Assembly: GCF_025962655.1 (NCBI RefSeq)
Contig: NZ_JAGFPE010000002.1
Coordinates: 372,001 to 436,000, forward strand
Direction: 5' to 3'
DNA length: 64,000 bases
DNA from: Candidatus Symbiopectobacterium sp. NZEC151
GTDB taxonomy: Bacteria; Pseudomonadota; Gammaproteobacteria; Enterobacterales; Enterobacteriaceae
Part shown: in pieces, positions 1 to 9,074 of the stretch
Position numbering within the stretch: position 1 is the stretch's first letter
Layout of the letters: every line of letters begins with the position of its first letter
Notes under the pieces: model-generated
Database searches by the model: none
Told to the model about the DNA's origin: nothing
What the model saw: the letters and a program-made list of their open reading frames with translations, nothing else
Position numbers and translations under genes: made by a program

Positions 1-510
1 TAACCATCCTCCGGCCCGGGAAGCCCATTCCGCCAGGGTCTGTTCCTCAGCGCCGACAGCGTCGACAGTGGGTGCTGGCTCGGCGAAAACCCGTGACACG
101 GAAAACGTACCGAGAAGCGGAAAGCAGACCTGAATGCCTATATTTATCCAGACAAAAAGTTTTTGACAGAATGTCGTTCCCCGCTGGGGAGTCATGTTCA
201 TATTTATTCACCGTAAAAAAAGAAGAAAAACGAATTACAAAAATCAAGAAATAAAAACATGGCCATCTACTATGAAAGCCTATTTATTCATCACTGGAAA
301 TTTCAAAAAACAATTAACATCGACCAGAATACGAAAAGGCAGGATACGCCCAAAATCAGGGCGAAGAAATTAACGCCACATCAACACAATATATTGGAAC
401 ATATAACCTCATGAACGCTCTTCCTAATTTCGATACACTCATTTTAAAAAAATTTAAAAAACAAACCCACAAACCAAAAATCGACTCAAATAAAAAAAAG
501 AAAAAAGAAA
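1..510. other. Left-edge region without a confident gene
   Basis: Mostly A/T-rich and non-coding in appearance from about 140 to 510. On the minus strand an open frame with a possible GTG start at 99 runs off the left edge. Its 33 residues (SRVFAEPAPTVDAVGAEEQ, then TLAEWASRAGGWL) have coding-like composition and follow a hydrophobic stretch ending in VFA, so they could be the start of a secreted protein. No good ribosome binding site was seen and the family is not recognised. A 79-codon plus-strand frame at 411-650 is lysine-rich and looks spurious. Confidence 0.3.
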
Positions 511-723
511 ATGAATATCATTTCAATCTTATTTCGCGCATTTATCTTCTCCCTCCTGACTATCGCAGCATTATCAGGTTACACACTGGGCAAACAGCAT
601 GTGCTTTTGACGGGAACGATTGGTGCTATCATGGAGCCACATCTGTCTGAGACGCTCCTTTGGCTGAAGGGCAAAGAGGGATTTCAATTGCTACGGCCAG
701 AGAGGCATACATCTGAGGTCTGA
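511..723 (+). CDS. Small putative membrane protein upstream of gss
   Basis: A 70-residue ORF with an N-terminal hydrophobic segment (about residues 4-24, ILFRAFIFSLLTIAALSGY) and a soluble tail rich in charged residues. Its TGA stop lies three bases before the gss ATG, a spacing typical of translational coupling, so the two are probably co-transcribed. An A/G-rich stretch precedes the ATG but there is no strong Shine-Dalgarno. I do not recognise the family. The segment could be an inner-membrane anchor or an uncleaved signal. Reality of the gene rests mainly on its position. Confidence 0.45.
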   Translation: MNIISILFRAFIFSLLTIAALSGYTLGKQHVLLTGTIGAIMEPHLSETLLWLKGKEGFQLLRPERHTSEV

Positions 724-726
724 CTA

Positions 727-2607
727 ATGAGTACAGCGTCAACAGGTAGCGATGCCCCCTTTGGCACGCTATTGGGATATGCGCCCGGCGGCGTAGCCAT
801 TTATTCTTCGAATTACAGCACGTTACCCCCAGAACACGATCACCGTGATGCCAGTTTCCGCAGCTATATTGGCAATGAATATATGGGGCATAAATGGCAG
901 TGCGTTGAGTTTGCCCGCCGTTTTTTGTTCCTGAACTATGGCTCCGTCTTTACTGATGTCGGGATGGCCTATGAAATCTTCTCCTTACGCTTCCTGCGCC
1001 AAGTCGTTAACGACAATCTGCTGCCACTTCAAGCCTTCGCCAACGGCTCCCCGCGTCCTCCTGTCGCCGGGGCCTTGTTGATCTGGCAGAAAGGCGGTGA
1101 GTTCAAACACACGGGCCACGTCGCCGTGATTACCCAACTGCTGGGTAATAAGGTCAGGATTGCCGAACAGAACGTTCACCACACACCGCTGCCCCCCGGT
1201 CAGCAGTGGACACGAGAATTAACGCTGGAAGTCAGTGAAGGCCACTACACCCTCAAAGATACCTTCAGCGACACCACCATCCTGGGTTGGATGATCCAGA
1301 CCAGCAACACGGAGCACAGCCTGCCGCAGCCGACCATTCCCCCGGCAGCATTGGTGCTTGGTAGCGCGCGGCTCGAAAATAAAGGGCAGTTCGACGGCAA
1401 ATGGCTCAATGAAGCCGATCCGTTGCAGAATGCCTATGCGCAGGCCAACGGCCACCGCATTAATGCCGATCCCTGCCGTTACTTCACCATGACGGAACGC
1501 GCCGAGCAGGAACTGATCAAGGCCACTAATGAACTGCATTTGATGTATCTACATGCAACGGATAAGGTCCTGAAAGATGACGATCTGTTGGCACTGTTTG
1601 ATATCCCCAGGATCTTGTGGCCACGTCTGCGGCTTTCCTGGCAACGCCGGCGTCACCATATGATCACCGGGCGGCTGGATTTTTGTATGGATGAGCGTGG
1701 CCTGAAAGTCTATGAATACAATGCAGATTCCGCATCATGCCACACAGAAGGTGGACTGATTCTTGAGCAGTGGATGAAGCAGGGCAATATCACCGACGGC
1801 TACAACCCCTCGGAAGCGTTGCTTGACGAATTGGCGGGTGCCTGGCAGCACAGCCACGCCGCCCCCTTCGTTCACATCATGCAGGACAAAGATGTGGAAG
1901 AAAGTTATCACGCGCAGTTTATGCAACGCGCACTGACACAGGCGGGCTTTGACAGCAAAATCCTCTACGGACTGGATGAATTGGGCTGGGATAGTGCCGG
2001 GCAACTGATTGATAGCGAAAGTCGCCCGGTTAACTGCGTGTGGAAAACCTGGGCATGGGAAACCGTGGTTGAGCAGCTTCGTGAAGTAAGCGATACCGAA
2101 TATGCCGCGCTGCCTATCCGTACCGGCCATCCGCAAAATGAGGTGCGCCTCATTGACGTGCTGCTGCGCCCTGAAGTGCGAGTCTTTGAGCCGCTGTGGA
2201 CCATGATCCCCGGAAACAAGGCAATACTGCCGGTATTGTGGTCACTGTTTCCCCACCATCGCTACTTACTCGATACCGACTTCGTGGTGAATGAGGAATT
2301 GGCGCAAACGGGATATGCGGTAAAACCGATATCGGGACGCTGTGGCAACAACATTGATTTGATCAACCGGCACGAGGAAGTGCTGGACCAGACCCACGGC
2401 CAGTTTGTTGACCGGAAAAACATCTATCAACAACTCTGGTGCCTGCCGAAGGTGGACGGAAAATACCTTCAGGTTTGTACTTTTACCATCGGCGGCAGTT
2501 ATGGCGGCGCTTGTTTGCGTGGCGATGATACCCTGGTGATAAAAAAAGAAAGTGATATCGAACCGGTTATTGTTTTGCCTGACGAGAATACCCGGGAAAA
2601 TAAATAA
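727..2607 (+). CDS. gss: Bifunctional glutathionylspermidine synthetase/amidase
   Basis: A 626-residue enzyme, close to the 619 of E. coli Gss. The N-terminal CHAP-type amidase domain (about 1-200) hydrolyses glutathionylspermidine. Its nucleophile Cys59 is in KWQCVEFAR and the partner His131 in TGHVAV. The C-terminal ATP-grasp domain (about 205-615) joins spermidine to the glycine carboxylate of glutathione, and the acidic MDERGLKVYEYNADSA motif marks the metal/ATP site. It acts in the cytosol in thiol and polyamine homeostasis. Both active sites look intact. The start is four bases after the preceding small ORF. It is not next to mutS in E. coli, so this neighbourhood is rearranged relative to that species. 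Confidence 0.95.
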   Translation: MSTASTGSDAPFGTLLGYAPGGVAIYSSNYSTLPPEHDHRDASFRSYIGNEYMGHKWQCVEFARRFLFLNYGSVFTDVGMAYEIFSLRFLRQVVNDNLLPLQAFANGSPRPPVAGALLIWQKGGEFKHTGHVAVITQLLGNKVRIAEQNVHHTPLPPGQQWTRELTLEVSEGHYTLKDTFSDTTILGWMIQTSNTEHSLPQPTIPPAALVLGSARLENKGQFDGKWLNEADPLQNAYAQANGHRINADPCRYFTMTERAEQELIKATNELHLMYLHATDKVLKDDDLLALFDIPRILWPRLRLSWQRRRHHMITGRLDFCMDERGLKVYEYNADSASCHTEGGLILEQWMKQGNITDGYNPSEALLDELAGAWQHSHAAPFVHIMQDKDVEESYHAQFMQRALTQAGFDSKILYGLDELGWDSAGQLIDSESRPVNCVWKTWAWETVVEQLREVSDTEYAALPIRTGHPQNEVRLIDVLLRPEVRVFEPLWTMIPGNKAILPVLWSLFPHHRYLLDTDFVVNEELAQTGYAVKPISGRCGNNIDLINRHEEVLDQTHGQFVDRKNIYQQLWCLPKVDGKYLQVCTFTIGGSYGGACLRGDDTLVIKKESDIEPVIVLPDENTRENK

Positions 2608-2612
2608 TGCAT

Positions 2613-2649
2613 AACAAGGGGGATGCCGCTATTTACGGCATCCCTTGTT
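2613..2649 (+). terminator. Hairpin terminator after gss
   Basis: Long inverted repeat five bases after the gss stop: AACAAGG..GATGCCG pairs with CGGCATC..CTTGTT around a seven-base loop, with a two-base bulge in the left arm. The trailing T run is poor (TTGTT), so termination efficiency is uncertain. Confidence 0.6.
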
Positions 2650-3135
2650 CACCACCAAGACAGCAAAGACAATTTCCGGAGAGATTAATACATTTATCGT
2701 TATAGATAATAAATTTTCCCACTATAATAACGCGTGGATAAGTCATAAAGATGGGGGGAATATAACAATCCCTTTTTGCTCAGGACACAGGAAATTAACC
2801 ATACCAAGAAAAAAATAGACAATGCCGTTCGTTCAACGCAACTATCCGTCGCATTGTTATCATGGTACTCGGTACCCATGCCCGCCGTTTGCAAATTATC
2901 CGCATAAATATACGATACGCTTCGCGCATGAAGAAGCTAGCATCAGAATCAGATACATTTTCCGTTAGCGCTTTGATAACGTTCTGGAGGGTAAACCTCT
3001 TTGGGTGAATCCGTGCGGGGGGAAGTGGTAAGATATACCGTACCCTGGATTGGAAATGTTGCTGGCAGGGTCTTTTGGTTTAAGCAAGTGCTTGCAGCAT
3101 AAGTGGCTTGTCCATTGAATCCCCAATAGCTAAAA
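2650..3135. other. Intergenic region gss-mutS
   Basis: Nearly 490 bases without a supportable gene. Short frames on either strand have no ribosome binding sites, and one overlaps mutS. A small palindrome GCAAG-TG-CTTGC lies near 3085-3096 and a GAGG/CCTC hairpin near 2985-2998. The mutS promoter presumably lies here, but no clear sigma70 hexamers were identified. It may be a rearrangement scar, because mutS and gss are not neighbours in E. coli. Confidence 0.4.
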
Positions 3136-5715
3136 ATGAGTAAGACAGAGATGAATGAACCTATCGAGAAGGATTTCACCGACCATACGCCCATGATGCA
3201 GCAGTATTTCAGGCTAAAGGCGCAGCATCCTGACATCCTGCTATTTTACCGCATGGGCGACTTTTATGAGTTGTTTTACGATGATGCCAAACGTGCATCA
3301 CAGCTATTGGATATTTCGCTCACCAAACGCGGTGCTTCGGCCGGTGAGCCCATCCCCATGGCAGGCGTCCCGCACCATGCGGTTGAAAACTACCTGGCAA
3401 AACTGGTGCAGCAAGGCGAATCCGTCGCCATCTGCGAACAAATTGGCGATCCTGCTACCAGCAAAGGCCCGGTAGAGCGCAAAGTGGTGCGTATCGTCAC
3501 CCCGGGAACGATCAGCGATGAAGCGCTGTTGCAGGAAAAACAGGACAATCTTTTAGCCGCCATTTGGCAGGACGGGCGTGGCTTTGGCTATGCCACATTG
3601 GATATCAGCTCCGGGCGTTTTCGCGTTATGGAACCGGCTGATGAAGAGACCATGGCGGCAGAGCTGCAACGAACCAACCCGGCGGAGTTGCTTTACCCGG
3701 AATCGTTTGGTGCCTCTCATTTGATTGAGCATCGCCATGGGCTGCGCCGCCGTCCGCTGTGGGAATTTGAGTTGGAAACGGCGCGTCAGCAGCTCAATAT
3801 GCAGTTTGGCACACACGATCTGATCGGTTTCGGCGTAGAACAGGCGAAACTGGCACTGCGCGCCGCAGGCTGCCTGCTTCAGTATGCCAAAGATACGCAG
3901 CGTACCTCACTGCCACATATCCGCAGCATCACCATGGAACGCCTGCAAGACGGCATCATTATGGATGCCGCTACGCGTCGCAATCTGGAACTGACACAGA
4001 ATCTGGCAGGCGGCGTCGAAAATACCCTGGCTGCCATTCTGGATTGTACCGTCACCCCAATGGGTAGCCGTATGCTTAAGCGCTGGTTGCACATGCCCAC
4101 TCGCGACAGACACGCGCTGACGCAACGCCAGAGCACCATTCTCGCTTTGCAGCCGCTGGCGGAAGCCCTTCAGCCCCCCTTGCGGCAGATTGGCGATCTG
4201 GAACGTATTTTGGCTCGTCTGGCGCTGCGTACCGCCCGACCGCGCGATCTGGCGCGCATGCGCCATGCATTTCATCAATATCCAGCCATCCATGCGCTGC
4301 TGGCAGAAAGCAGCGCAGCATATATCCAACAGCTTTCTCAGCATGTTCATCAGTTTGACGAACTGTGCGCACTGCTGGAGCGTGCCGTGGTGGAAGCCCC
4401 CCCCGTACTGGTACGCGATGGCGGAGTGATCGCCAGCGGCTATAACGCCGAGCTGGATGAATGGCGTGCGCTGGCCGACGGTGCCAGCGATTATCTCGAT
4501 CGTTTGGAAATACGCGAACGCGAAAAACTGGGGCTGGATACCCTCAAAGTCGGGTTTAACGGCGTGCACGGTTATTACATTCAGGTGAGCCGTGGGCAGA
4601 GCCATTTGGTGCCCATTCACTATGTGCGCCGCCAAACGCTAAAGAATGCCGAGCGCTACATTATTCCTGAATTGAAAGAGTACGAAGATAAAGTGCTCAC
4701 TTCTAAGGGCAAGGCGCTGGCGCTGGAAAAAGCCCTGTACGACGACCTGTTTGACCAACTGCTGCCGCACCTTGAAGCACTGCAACAAAGCGCCGCCGCG
4801 TTAGCGGAACTTGATGTTCTAAGCAATCTGGCAGAACGCGCTGATACGCTGAATTACGTTTGCCCGACGCTGAGCGAGCAGCCGGGGTTAAAAATTGAAG
4901 GTGGCCGCCATCCGGTAGTGGAGCAGGTGTTGAGCGAGCCGTTTATTGCCAACCCGCTGTCGCTCACACCGCAGCGCCGTATGCTGATCGTTACCGGCCC
5001 GAACATGGGCGGTAAGAGTACCTATATGCGTCAGGCGGCGCTGATCGTGCTGATGGCCCATATCGGCAGCTTTGTGCCTGCCGATAAGGCCACCATTGGG
5101 CCGGTTGATCGCATCTTCACCCGTATTGGTGCCGCAGACGATCTTGCCTCTGGACGTTCCACCTTCATGGTAGAGATGACGGAGACGGCCAACATTCTGC
5201 ACAATGCCACCGCCAACAGCCTGATATTGATGGATGAAATTGGGCGTGGCACATCAACCTACGATGGTTTATCCCTGGCCTGGGCCTGTGCGGAAAATCT
5301 GGCGCAACGCATCAAAGCCATGACACTGTTTGCAACCCATTACTTTGAATTAACCCATTTGCCAGAAAAAATGGAAGGCGTAGCGAATGTGCATCTGGAT
5401 GCACTGGAGCACGGCGACACCATAGCGTTTATGCACAGCGTTCAGGAGGGGGCCGCCAGCAAGAGCTACGGCCTCGCCGTTGCGGCACTGGCGGGCGTGC
5501 CCAAGGAAGTGATTAAACGTGCGCGGCAAAAGCTTAAAGAGTTGGAGTCACTTTCCAATCACGCTTCTGCCAGCCACGTGGATGGTGCGCAACTGGCACT
5601 GTTAACCAGTGAAGAGCCTGCTCCGGCGGTCGAAGCACTGGAAGCGTTGGATCCCGATACGTTAACGCCGCGTCAGGCTCTGGAATGGCTGTATAAACTG
5701 AAAGCGATGGTATAG
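3136..5715 (+). CDS. mutS: DNA mismatch recognition ATPase MutS
   Basis: Recognises base mismatches and small loops and starts methyl-directed repair with MutL and MutH. The product is 859 residues against 853 in E. coli. The mismatch-wedging Phe and Glu are in GDFYELF near the N-terminus (about 43 and 45). The Walker A site GPNMGGKST is near residue 620, followed by [14 protein letters not shown] and ATHYFEL in the ATPase domain. A C-terminal helix-turn-helix and tail end in [19 protein letters not shown]. The start is uncertain: ATG 3136 has no good Shine-Dalgarno, and ATG 3151 would remove five residues and better match the usual length. Confidence 0.98.
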   Translation: MSKTEMNEPIEKDFTDHTPMMQQYFRLKAQHPDILLFYRMGDFYELFYDDAKRASQLLDISLTKRGASAGEPIPMAGVPHHAVENYLAKLVQQGESVAICEQIGDPATSKGPVERKVVRIVTPGTISDEALLQEKQDNLLAAIWQDGRGFGYATLDISSGRFRVMEPADEETMAAELQRTNPAELLYPESFGASHLIEHRHGLRRRPLWEFELETARQQLNMQFGTHDLIGFGVEQAKLALRAAGCLLQYAKDTQRTSLPHIRSITMERLQDGIIMDAATRRNLELTQNLAGGVENTLAAILDCTVTPMGSRMLKRWLHMPTRDRHALTQRQSTILALQPLAEALQPPLRQIGDLERILARLALRTARPRDLARMRHAFHQYPAIHALLAESSAAYIQQLSQHVHQFDELCALLERAVVEAPPVLVRDGGVIASGYNAELDEWRALADGASDYLDRLEIREREKLGLDTLKVGFNGVHGYYIQVSRGQSHLVPIHYVRRQTLKNAERYIIPELKEYEDKVLTSKGKALALEKALYDDLFDQLLPHLEALQQSAAALAELDVLSNLAERADTLNYVCPTLSEQPGLKIEGGRHPVVEQVLSEPFIANPLSLTPQRRMLIVTGPNMGGKSTYMRQAALIVLMAHIGSFVPADKATIGPVDRIFTRIGAADDLASGRSTFMVEMTETANILHNATANSLILMDEIGRGTSTYDGLSLAWACAENLAQRIKAMTLFATHYFELTHLPEKMEGVANVHLDALEHGDTIAFMHSVQEGAASKSYGLAVAALAGVPKEVIKRARQKLKELESLSNHASASHVDGAQLALLTSEEPAPAVEALEALDPDTLTPRQALEWLYKLKAMV

Positions 5716-5727
5716 CGTCACGACCAC

Positions 5728-5757
5728 AGCGGCCTTTCTCTGGAGGGCCGCTTTTTA
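5728..5757 (+). terminator. Intrinsic terminator of mutS
   Basis: AGCGGCC and GGCCGCT form a seven-base-pair stem followed directly by TTTTT, 13 bases after the mutS stop. The opposite strand lacks a T run, so it appears to serve mutS only. Confidence 0.85.
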
Positions 5758-5776
5758 TCCCGTCGCTTTGGTGTTG

Positions 5777-6460
5777 TTATTCGTTACAGTGGTTTTGCGC
5801 TTTCATCTGAAATGGCGCGCTGCTGGGCACCAGGCTTTTTACCGTCATCGCCTCTTCCATCGAAGGCACAACGGCAAAATGCGCGCTGAAGGTAAGCAGC
5901 ACCGCGTCCTCCGAGGATTTACGCACCTGTAAGTAACGTTTTTCCATCACGATATTGTTTACCACCGGGTAGGTGACACCGGTAAAACAATCAGCAAATA
6001 CCGCCGCATCGGCCATATAGCGGTACAAACCACGCATCGCCATCGGTGTGGTCGGCAACGGCGCTTGGGTCGCCGTCAGGCGATAGGTGTTGGACGATAC
6101 GATTGGCGCACCGTCTCGATCGAGCATTTCCAGACCATTTTCCAGCGGTCTGAAATAGCTTTTTTCGCCTTGCACATCGGTGAGCACCAGCTTATCCGCC
6201 GTGCGCGCCCATTTACCATAGGTCGCAAACACGCGATTGCCAGGGCGATCGGTTTGATAATGATGTTGTAGTATGAACGTACCATTTTCAGCCAGGAATA
6301 ATGAAGTATCGATACCGGCACAATCTGCACAAGGCAATACGCCGCGATAACTCTGTGCCATGGGCTGCAATGCTTCCTCACGCACCGGTTTGGGCGTATG
6401 GCACCCCATCAACCCTGCTGCCACTAAAACCAGTAGTAAGCCAAGCGCCATTTTTTTCAC
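5777..6460 (-). CDS. nlpE: Outer-membrane stress-sensing lipoprotein NlpE
   Basis: NlpE (CutF) is an outer-membrane lipoprotein that signals surface attachment and lipoprotein-trafficking defects to the CpxA kinase. The GTG at 6460 is preferred because GGAGGA lies seven bases upstream. This gives a 227-residue precursor with a lipobox LMGC whose Cys is residue 20. An upstream ATG at 6478 would add six residues and put the lipobox unusually deep. The N-terminal domain has the family CxxC in GVLPCADCAGID. C-terminal cysteines in DCFTG and NHCNE could form the second disulfide of the family. It lies 46 bases from yaeQ on the same strand. The arfB gene found between them in E. coli is absent. Confidence 0.95.
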   Translation of the reverse strand: MKKMALGLLLVLVAAGLMGCHTPKPVREEALQPMAQSYRGVLPCADCAGIDTSLFLAENGTFILQHHYQTDRPGNRVFATYGKWARTADKLVLTDVQGEKSYFRPLENGLEMLDRDGAPIVSSNTYRLTATQAPLPTTPMAMRGLYRYMADAAVFADCFTGVTYPVVNNIVMEKRYLQVRKSSEDAVLLTFSAHFAVVPSMEEAMTVKSLVPSSAPFQMKAQNHCNE

Positions 6461-6506
6461 GCTATACTCCTCCCCCATCCTCTCCTGTCACCCAGGATCA
6501 TGACGA

Positions 6507-7052
6507 CTATTGGGCCGGTTGCCACTCGGCAAAGGTAATTTCCAGATTATTCTTATCATCAGACAACCATACCGCACGATCCTGAAGGGTTGCCTGTAGC
6601 GTCATGGTGCGCTGTACCATGGAGGCCAGCGCCTGCAATTGGCGATCGTCTAAAAAACGGACGGCAAGATTGCGATACGGCCGCAGCTTTTGTTCCATCG
6701 ATTGCCACCAGACATGGGCGGCTCGCTCACCGTAGACATATAGCACGACGTTGGGAGACTGGTTGCAGGCTTTTTTGAGCCGACGCTCATCGGGCAGCCC
6801 TAATTCAATCCACAGTTTCAGCGCCAGTGTGTCATCACGCAACCAGATTTCCGGTTCATCATCGGCACATAACCCCTTGGTGAAGCGCAAATTTTCATCC
6901 GCATGGCAGATCCACGCCAGCAGCCGCAGCATCATGCGCTGTTCGGTTTCGGAGGGGTGCTGCGCCAAGGTCAAATTGGCATCGTAAAAAAAAGAGCGGT
7001 CCAAATCCGCAATATTCACTGCTGCTTTATAAATCGTTGCTTTTAATGCCAT
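6507..7052 (-). CDS. yaeQ: YaeQ family protein
   Basis: A 181-residue protein identical in length to E. coli YaeQ. The family adopts a PD-(D/E)XK nuclease-like fold; it was once proposed to compensate for RfaH loss, but its function is not established. Recognisable segments are [19 protein letters not shown] at the start and EPEIWLRDD and [10 protein letters not shown] in the middle. A good ribosome binding site (GAGG) precedes the ATG. It is upstream of nlpE on the same strand and divergent from yaeP-rof. Confidence 0.93.
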   Translation of the reverse strand: MALKATIYKAAVNIADLDRSFFYDANLTLAQHPSETEQRMMLRLLAWICHADENLRFTKGLCADDEPEIWLRDDTLALKLWIELGLPDERRLKKACNQSPNVVLYVYGERAAHVWWQSMEQKLRPYRNLAVRFLDDRQLQALASMVQRTMTLQATLQDRAVWLSDDKNNLEITFAEWQPAQ

Positions 7053-7363
7053 TCGCTACCTCGTCTCCGTCTGCCACAAGTGTACCTTGAGAACCGGTGA
7101 GACGCACAGCATACCGACAGCAATTCGGAAAACAGACCGGTCACAGCCTCACGTATAACACCTCAAAAGGTTAAAATTGTGCGCTAACTGAAGCATTGCT
7201 TAACAGCGGAATGCTGATATCCTGCTGATGCCTATGCTATAGTCCTTTTGATAACGAATACTTATTTTCGTGGGATTATCTCCCCTTATCAGCAAAAAAC
7301 GAGGCCATCGCGGCGACAACAGGCACAAAAGCCTACGGCGGTGGGCTTCCAAGGGAGGATATT
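7053..7363. promoter_or_regulatory. Divergent yaeQ / yaeP-rof promoter region
   Basis: A 311-base divergent intergenic region. Toward yaeP, an extended -10 (TGC-TATAGT, with the hexamer at 7238-7243) is a good sigma70 candidate, although the -35 (TGATAT at 17-base spacing) is poor. That would give a leader of about 115 bases. No clear promoter was picked for yaeQ. Confidence 0.45.
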
Positions 7364-7564
7364 GTGCAGCAACATTCTGAATTGGTTCGTCGTTTATACG
7401 CGGAGATCGCCAGCGGCAATCTGGGCTACATACCCGATGCATTAGGTTGTGTTTTGCAAACCCTGGATGGGATCGCAGCCAATGGCGACTTGCCGTCCAC
7501 CGTCAGGGAACAGGCGGCCTTCGCCGCAGCTAACTTATTGGTGAGCGATTATGTCAATGAGTAA
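7364..7564 (+). CDS. yaeP: Conserved small protein YaeP
   Basis: A 66-residue UPF0253 protein, the same length as E. coli YaeP, with the conserved core [20 protein letters not shown] and the C-terminal [10 protein letters not shown]. Its function is unknown. The GTG start at 7364 is set by GGGAGGA four bases upstream and by family length. The last 14 bases overlap the start of rof, so the two are translationally coupled. Confidence 0.95.
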   Translation: MQQHSELVRRLYAEIASGNLGYIPDALGCVLQTLDGIAANGDLPSTVREQAAFAAANLLVSDYVNE

Positions 7565-7811
7565 CGAATATCAACCCATCAATTGTGATGATTACGATAG
7601 CCTTGAGGCTACGTGCCAGCAACATCTCACGCTGACGCTCGAGTTGCGCAGCGGAGAAACCCTCACAGGCAAGGCCAAGGATATTGTCTCGCGCAAGCAA
7701 GTGGAATATCTGGTAGTGGAAGAAAATGGCGCACTGCGAGAGCTGCGTCTGGATCATATCGTGAGCTTCAGTAATCCAGGCATCGGCAAAGTGGTGGTCA
7801 GTGAATCCTGA
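7551..7811 (+). CDS. rof: Rho-binding antiterminator Rof (YaeO)
   Basis: Rof binds the primary RNA-binding domain of Rho and inhibits Rho-dependent termination. The 86-residue product starts [16 protein letters not shown] and ends VVVSES, as in the family. Acidic residues of the CDDYDSLE segment are the sort that contact Rho. It overlaps yaeP in a different frame, an arrangement conserved with E. coli. A second ATG two codons in is possible. Confidence 0.96.
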   Translation: MSMSNEYQPINCDDYDSLEATCQQHLTLTLELRSGETLTGKAKDIVSRKQVEYLVVEENGALRELRLDHIVSFSNPGIGKVVVSES

Positions 7812-7850
7812 CGCCTAAGAGCGCCAATGCTCAATACAACATTTCGCTAA

Positions 7851-7874
7851 CGGACAACCCTGGTTGTCCGTTTT
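7851..7874 (+). terminator. Intrinsic terminator of yaeP-rof
   Basis: CGGACAACC pairs with GGTTGTCCG and is followed by TTTT, 40 bases after the rof stop. Confidence 0.88.
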
Positions 7875-8014
7875 GCATCCACGACTAAATCGCTAATATT
7901 TGCTGTAGATCACGCGAAAAAAAATGTCCCCCAGTAAAAACCCGAGTGACAAAAAACCGCTCTCAGATAAATCTATCTATGAAATAAATCAGACAATCTG
8001 TTCAAGGGGGTTTT

Positions 8015-9031
8015 ATGTGTATCGCTGGAATAAGTCTGGATCGCCAACTCTATTCAACGAACGACTACCAGCCATTAAACCAGGGTCAAAATGCTACCGT
8101 CATGGGGAAATCTTCGCAGACAAACCCCGATAAAGCCGTGTGGCCACAAAAATTACTGCATGTCAGTAATATCAGTAATACATTCACCAAAAAGAAATGG
8201 GAGAAATTCCCGGCATTACAGGCTGCGCTGATGGAAACGAATTATTCCCGACATTTTGCCAGTGACTCTGCCACCTATGAAAAGATCTTACAGTGCCAGA
8301 AAAAGTTACGCGAAATTGATCTTGAGGTTGTGGAAAAAATCTTAGCGCTGCACCATGACGAATCGGCTTCACATCGCATCACCCCTGAATTGAAAGAAAA
8401 AATAAAAGAAATTGAAGCCACTGCGGATTTGTTCTTCAATACCTTGTCAGACATCAGGAAGAGCGACAGAATCATCCACAGTGAAGCGTCTCAAAAATGC
8501 TTTTTCTCCAGGCGGGTGGTGTTGGGAATCGCCCTTACAATCGTCGGTATGGCGTTGGCAGCTACCGCATTTGTTCTGCCTATCGCTATTCCGGCACTGG
8601 CTATTTCAGCCCCGCTATTACTGGGTGCGCTACGCGGGTTGGGGTTGTTGGTTTCCTGCACCGATGGGTCACTGAATATTCGTGATGCAATAAATAAGTG
8701 CTATCAAAAGTCGAAGAAAACGGAATCCATTGAATTCGCTGATGCATTTTCAAAATTACACGATTATTTGAATGAGATTAAACTCATCGGTATAACCAGT
8801 TTGGCCACAAGAAAAGCGGAATTACTCAACGGGGGCAACGCGTTACTGCGTGATACATCAGAACAACAAGAAAGTATCCAGCAGGAAATCACGCGACAGT
8901 TAGAAGTGACAATACAGCCGTTACGAGCAGAAATAGAGAGATTGAGGCAGCAGCTCAACATACAGCCCCAAATAGTACCCGCTCACACCGAAACAGACTT
9001 ACCCTTTATCGCTTTGCCCCTGCATGGGTAG
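8015..9031 (+). CDS. Unrecognised protein with central membrane hairpin
   Basis: A 338-residue protein I cannot assign. The start is supported by AAGGGGG five bases upstream of ATG 8015. The first 160 residues are polar and helical-looking, with charged runs such as LKEKIKEIEATAD. Residues about 168-188 and 190-214 are two closely spaced hydrophobic segments joined by proline (FVLPIAIPALAIS). The tail (about 280-318) is Gln/Glu-rich with heptad-like spacing, suggesting a coiled coil. No signal peptide is visible. A soluble-hairpin-coil layout occurs in secreted translocators and effectors and in toxin or scaffold proteins, but this is only shape similarity. It interrupts the rof-tilS neighbourhood seen in E. 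coli and is flanked by hairpins, so it is probably an accessory insertion. Confidence 0.8.
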   Translation: MCIAGISLDRQLYSTNDYQPLNQGQNATVMGKSSQTNPDKAVWPQKLLHVSNISNTFTKKKWEKFPALQAALMETNYSRHFASDSATYEKILQCQKKLREIDLEVVEKILALHHDESASHRITPELKEKIKEIEATADLFFNTLSDIRKSDRIIHSEASQKCFFSRRVVLGIALTIVGMALAATAFVLPIAIPALAISAPLLLGALRGLGLLVSCTDGSLNIRDAINKCYQKSKKTESIEFADAFSKLHDYLNEIKLIGITSLATRKAELLNGGNALLRDTSEQQESIQQEITRQLEVTIQPLRAEIERLRQQLNIQPQIVPAHTETDLPFIALPLHG

Positions 9032-9043
9032 TCAGTAGCCTGA

Positions 9044-9074
9044 GTAGCGCTGATAGATTCTGAATCAGCGCTAC
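9044..9074. terminator. Perfect hairpin between convergent genes
   Basis: GTAGCGCTGAT and ATCAGCGCTAC form a perfect 11-bp stem with a nine-base loop between the convergent 8015-9031 gene and tilS. The right arm includes the tilS stop codon (9071-9073). There is no T run on either strand, so it may act as a transcript 3'-end stabiliser rather than a classical terminator. Confidence 0.5.

Noticed and set aside
2949..3236. 95-codon minus-strand frame upstream of mutS with a hydrophobic segment
   Set aside because: Overlaps the mutS start on the opposite strand and lacks a ribosome binding site.
7924..8133. 69-codon plus-strand frame before the accessory membrane protein
   Set aside because: No ribosome binding site, overlaps the well-supported start at 8015, and has no recognisable features.
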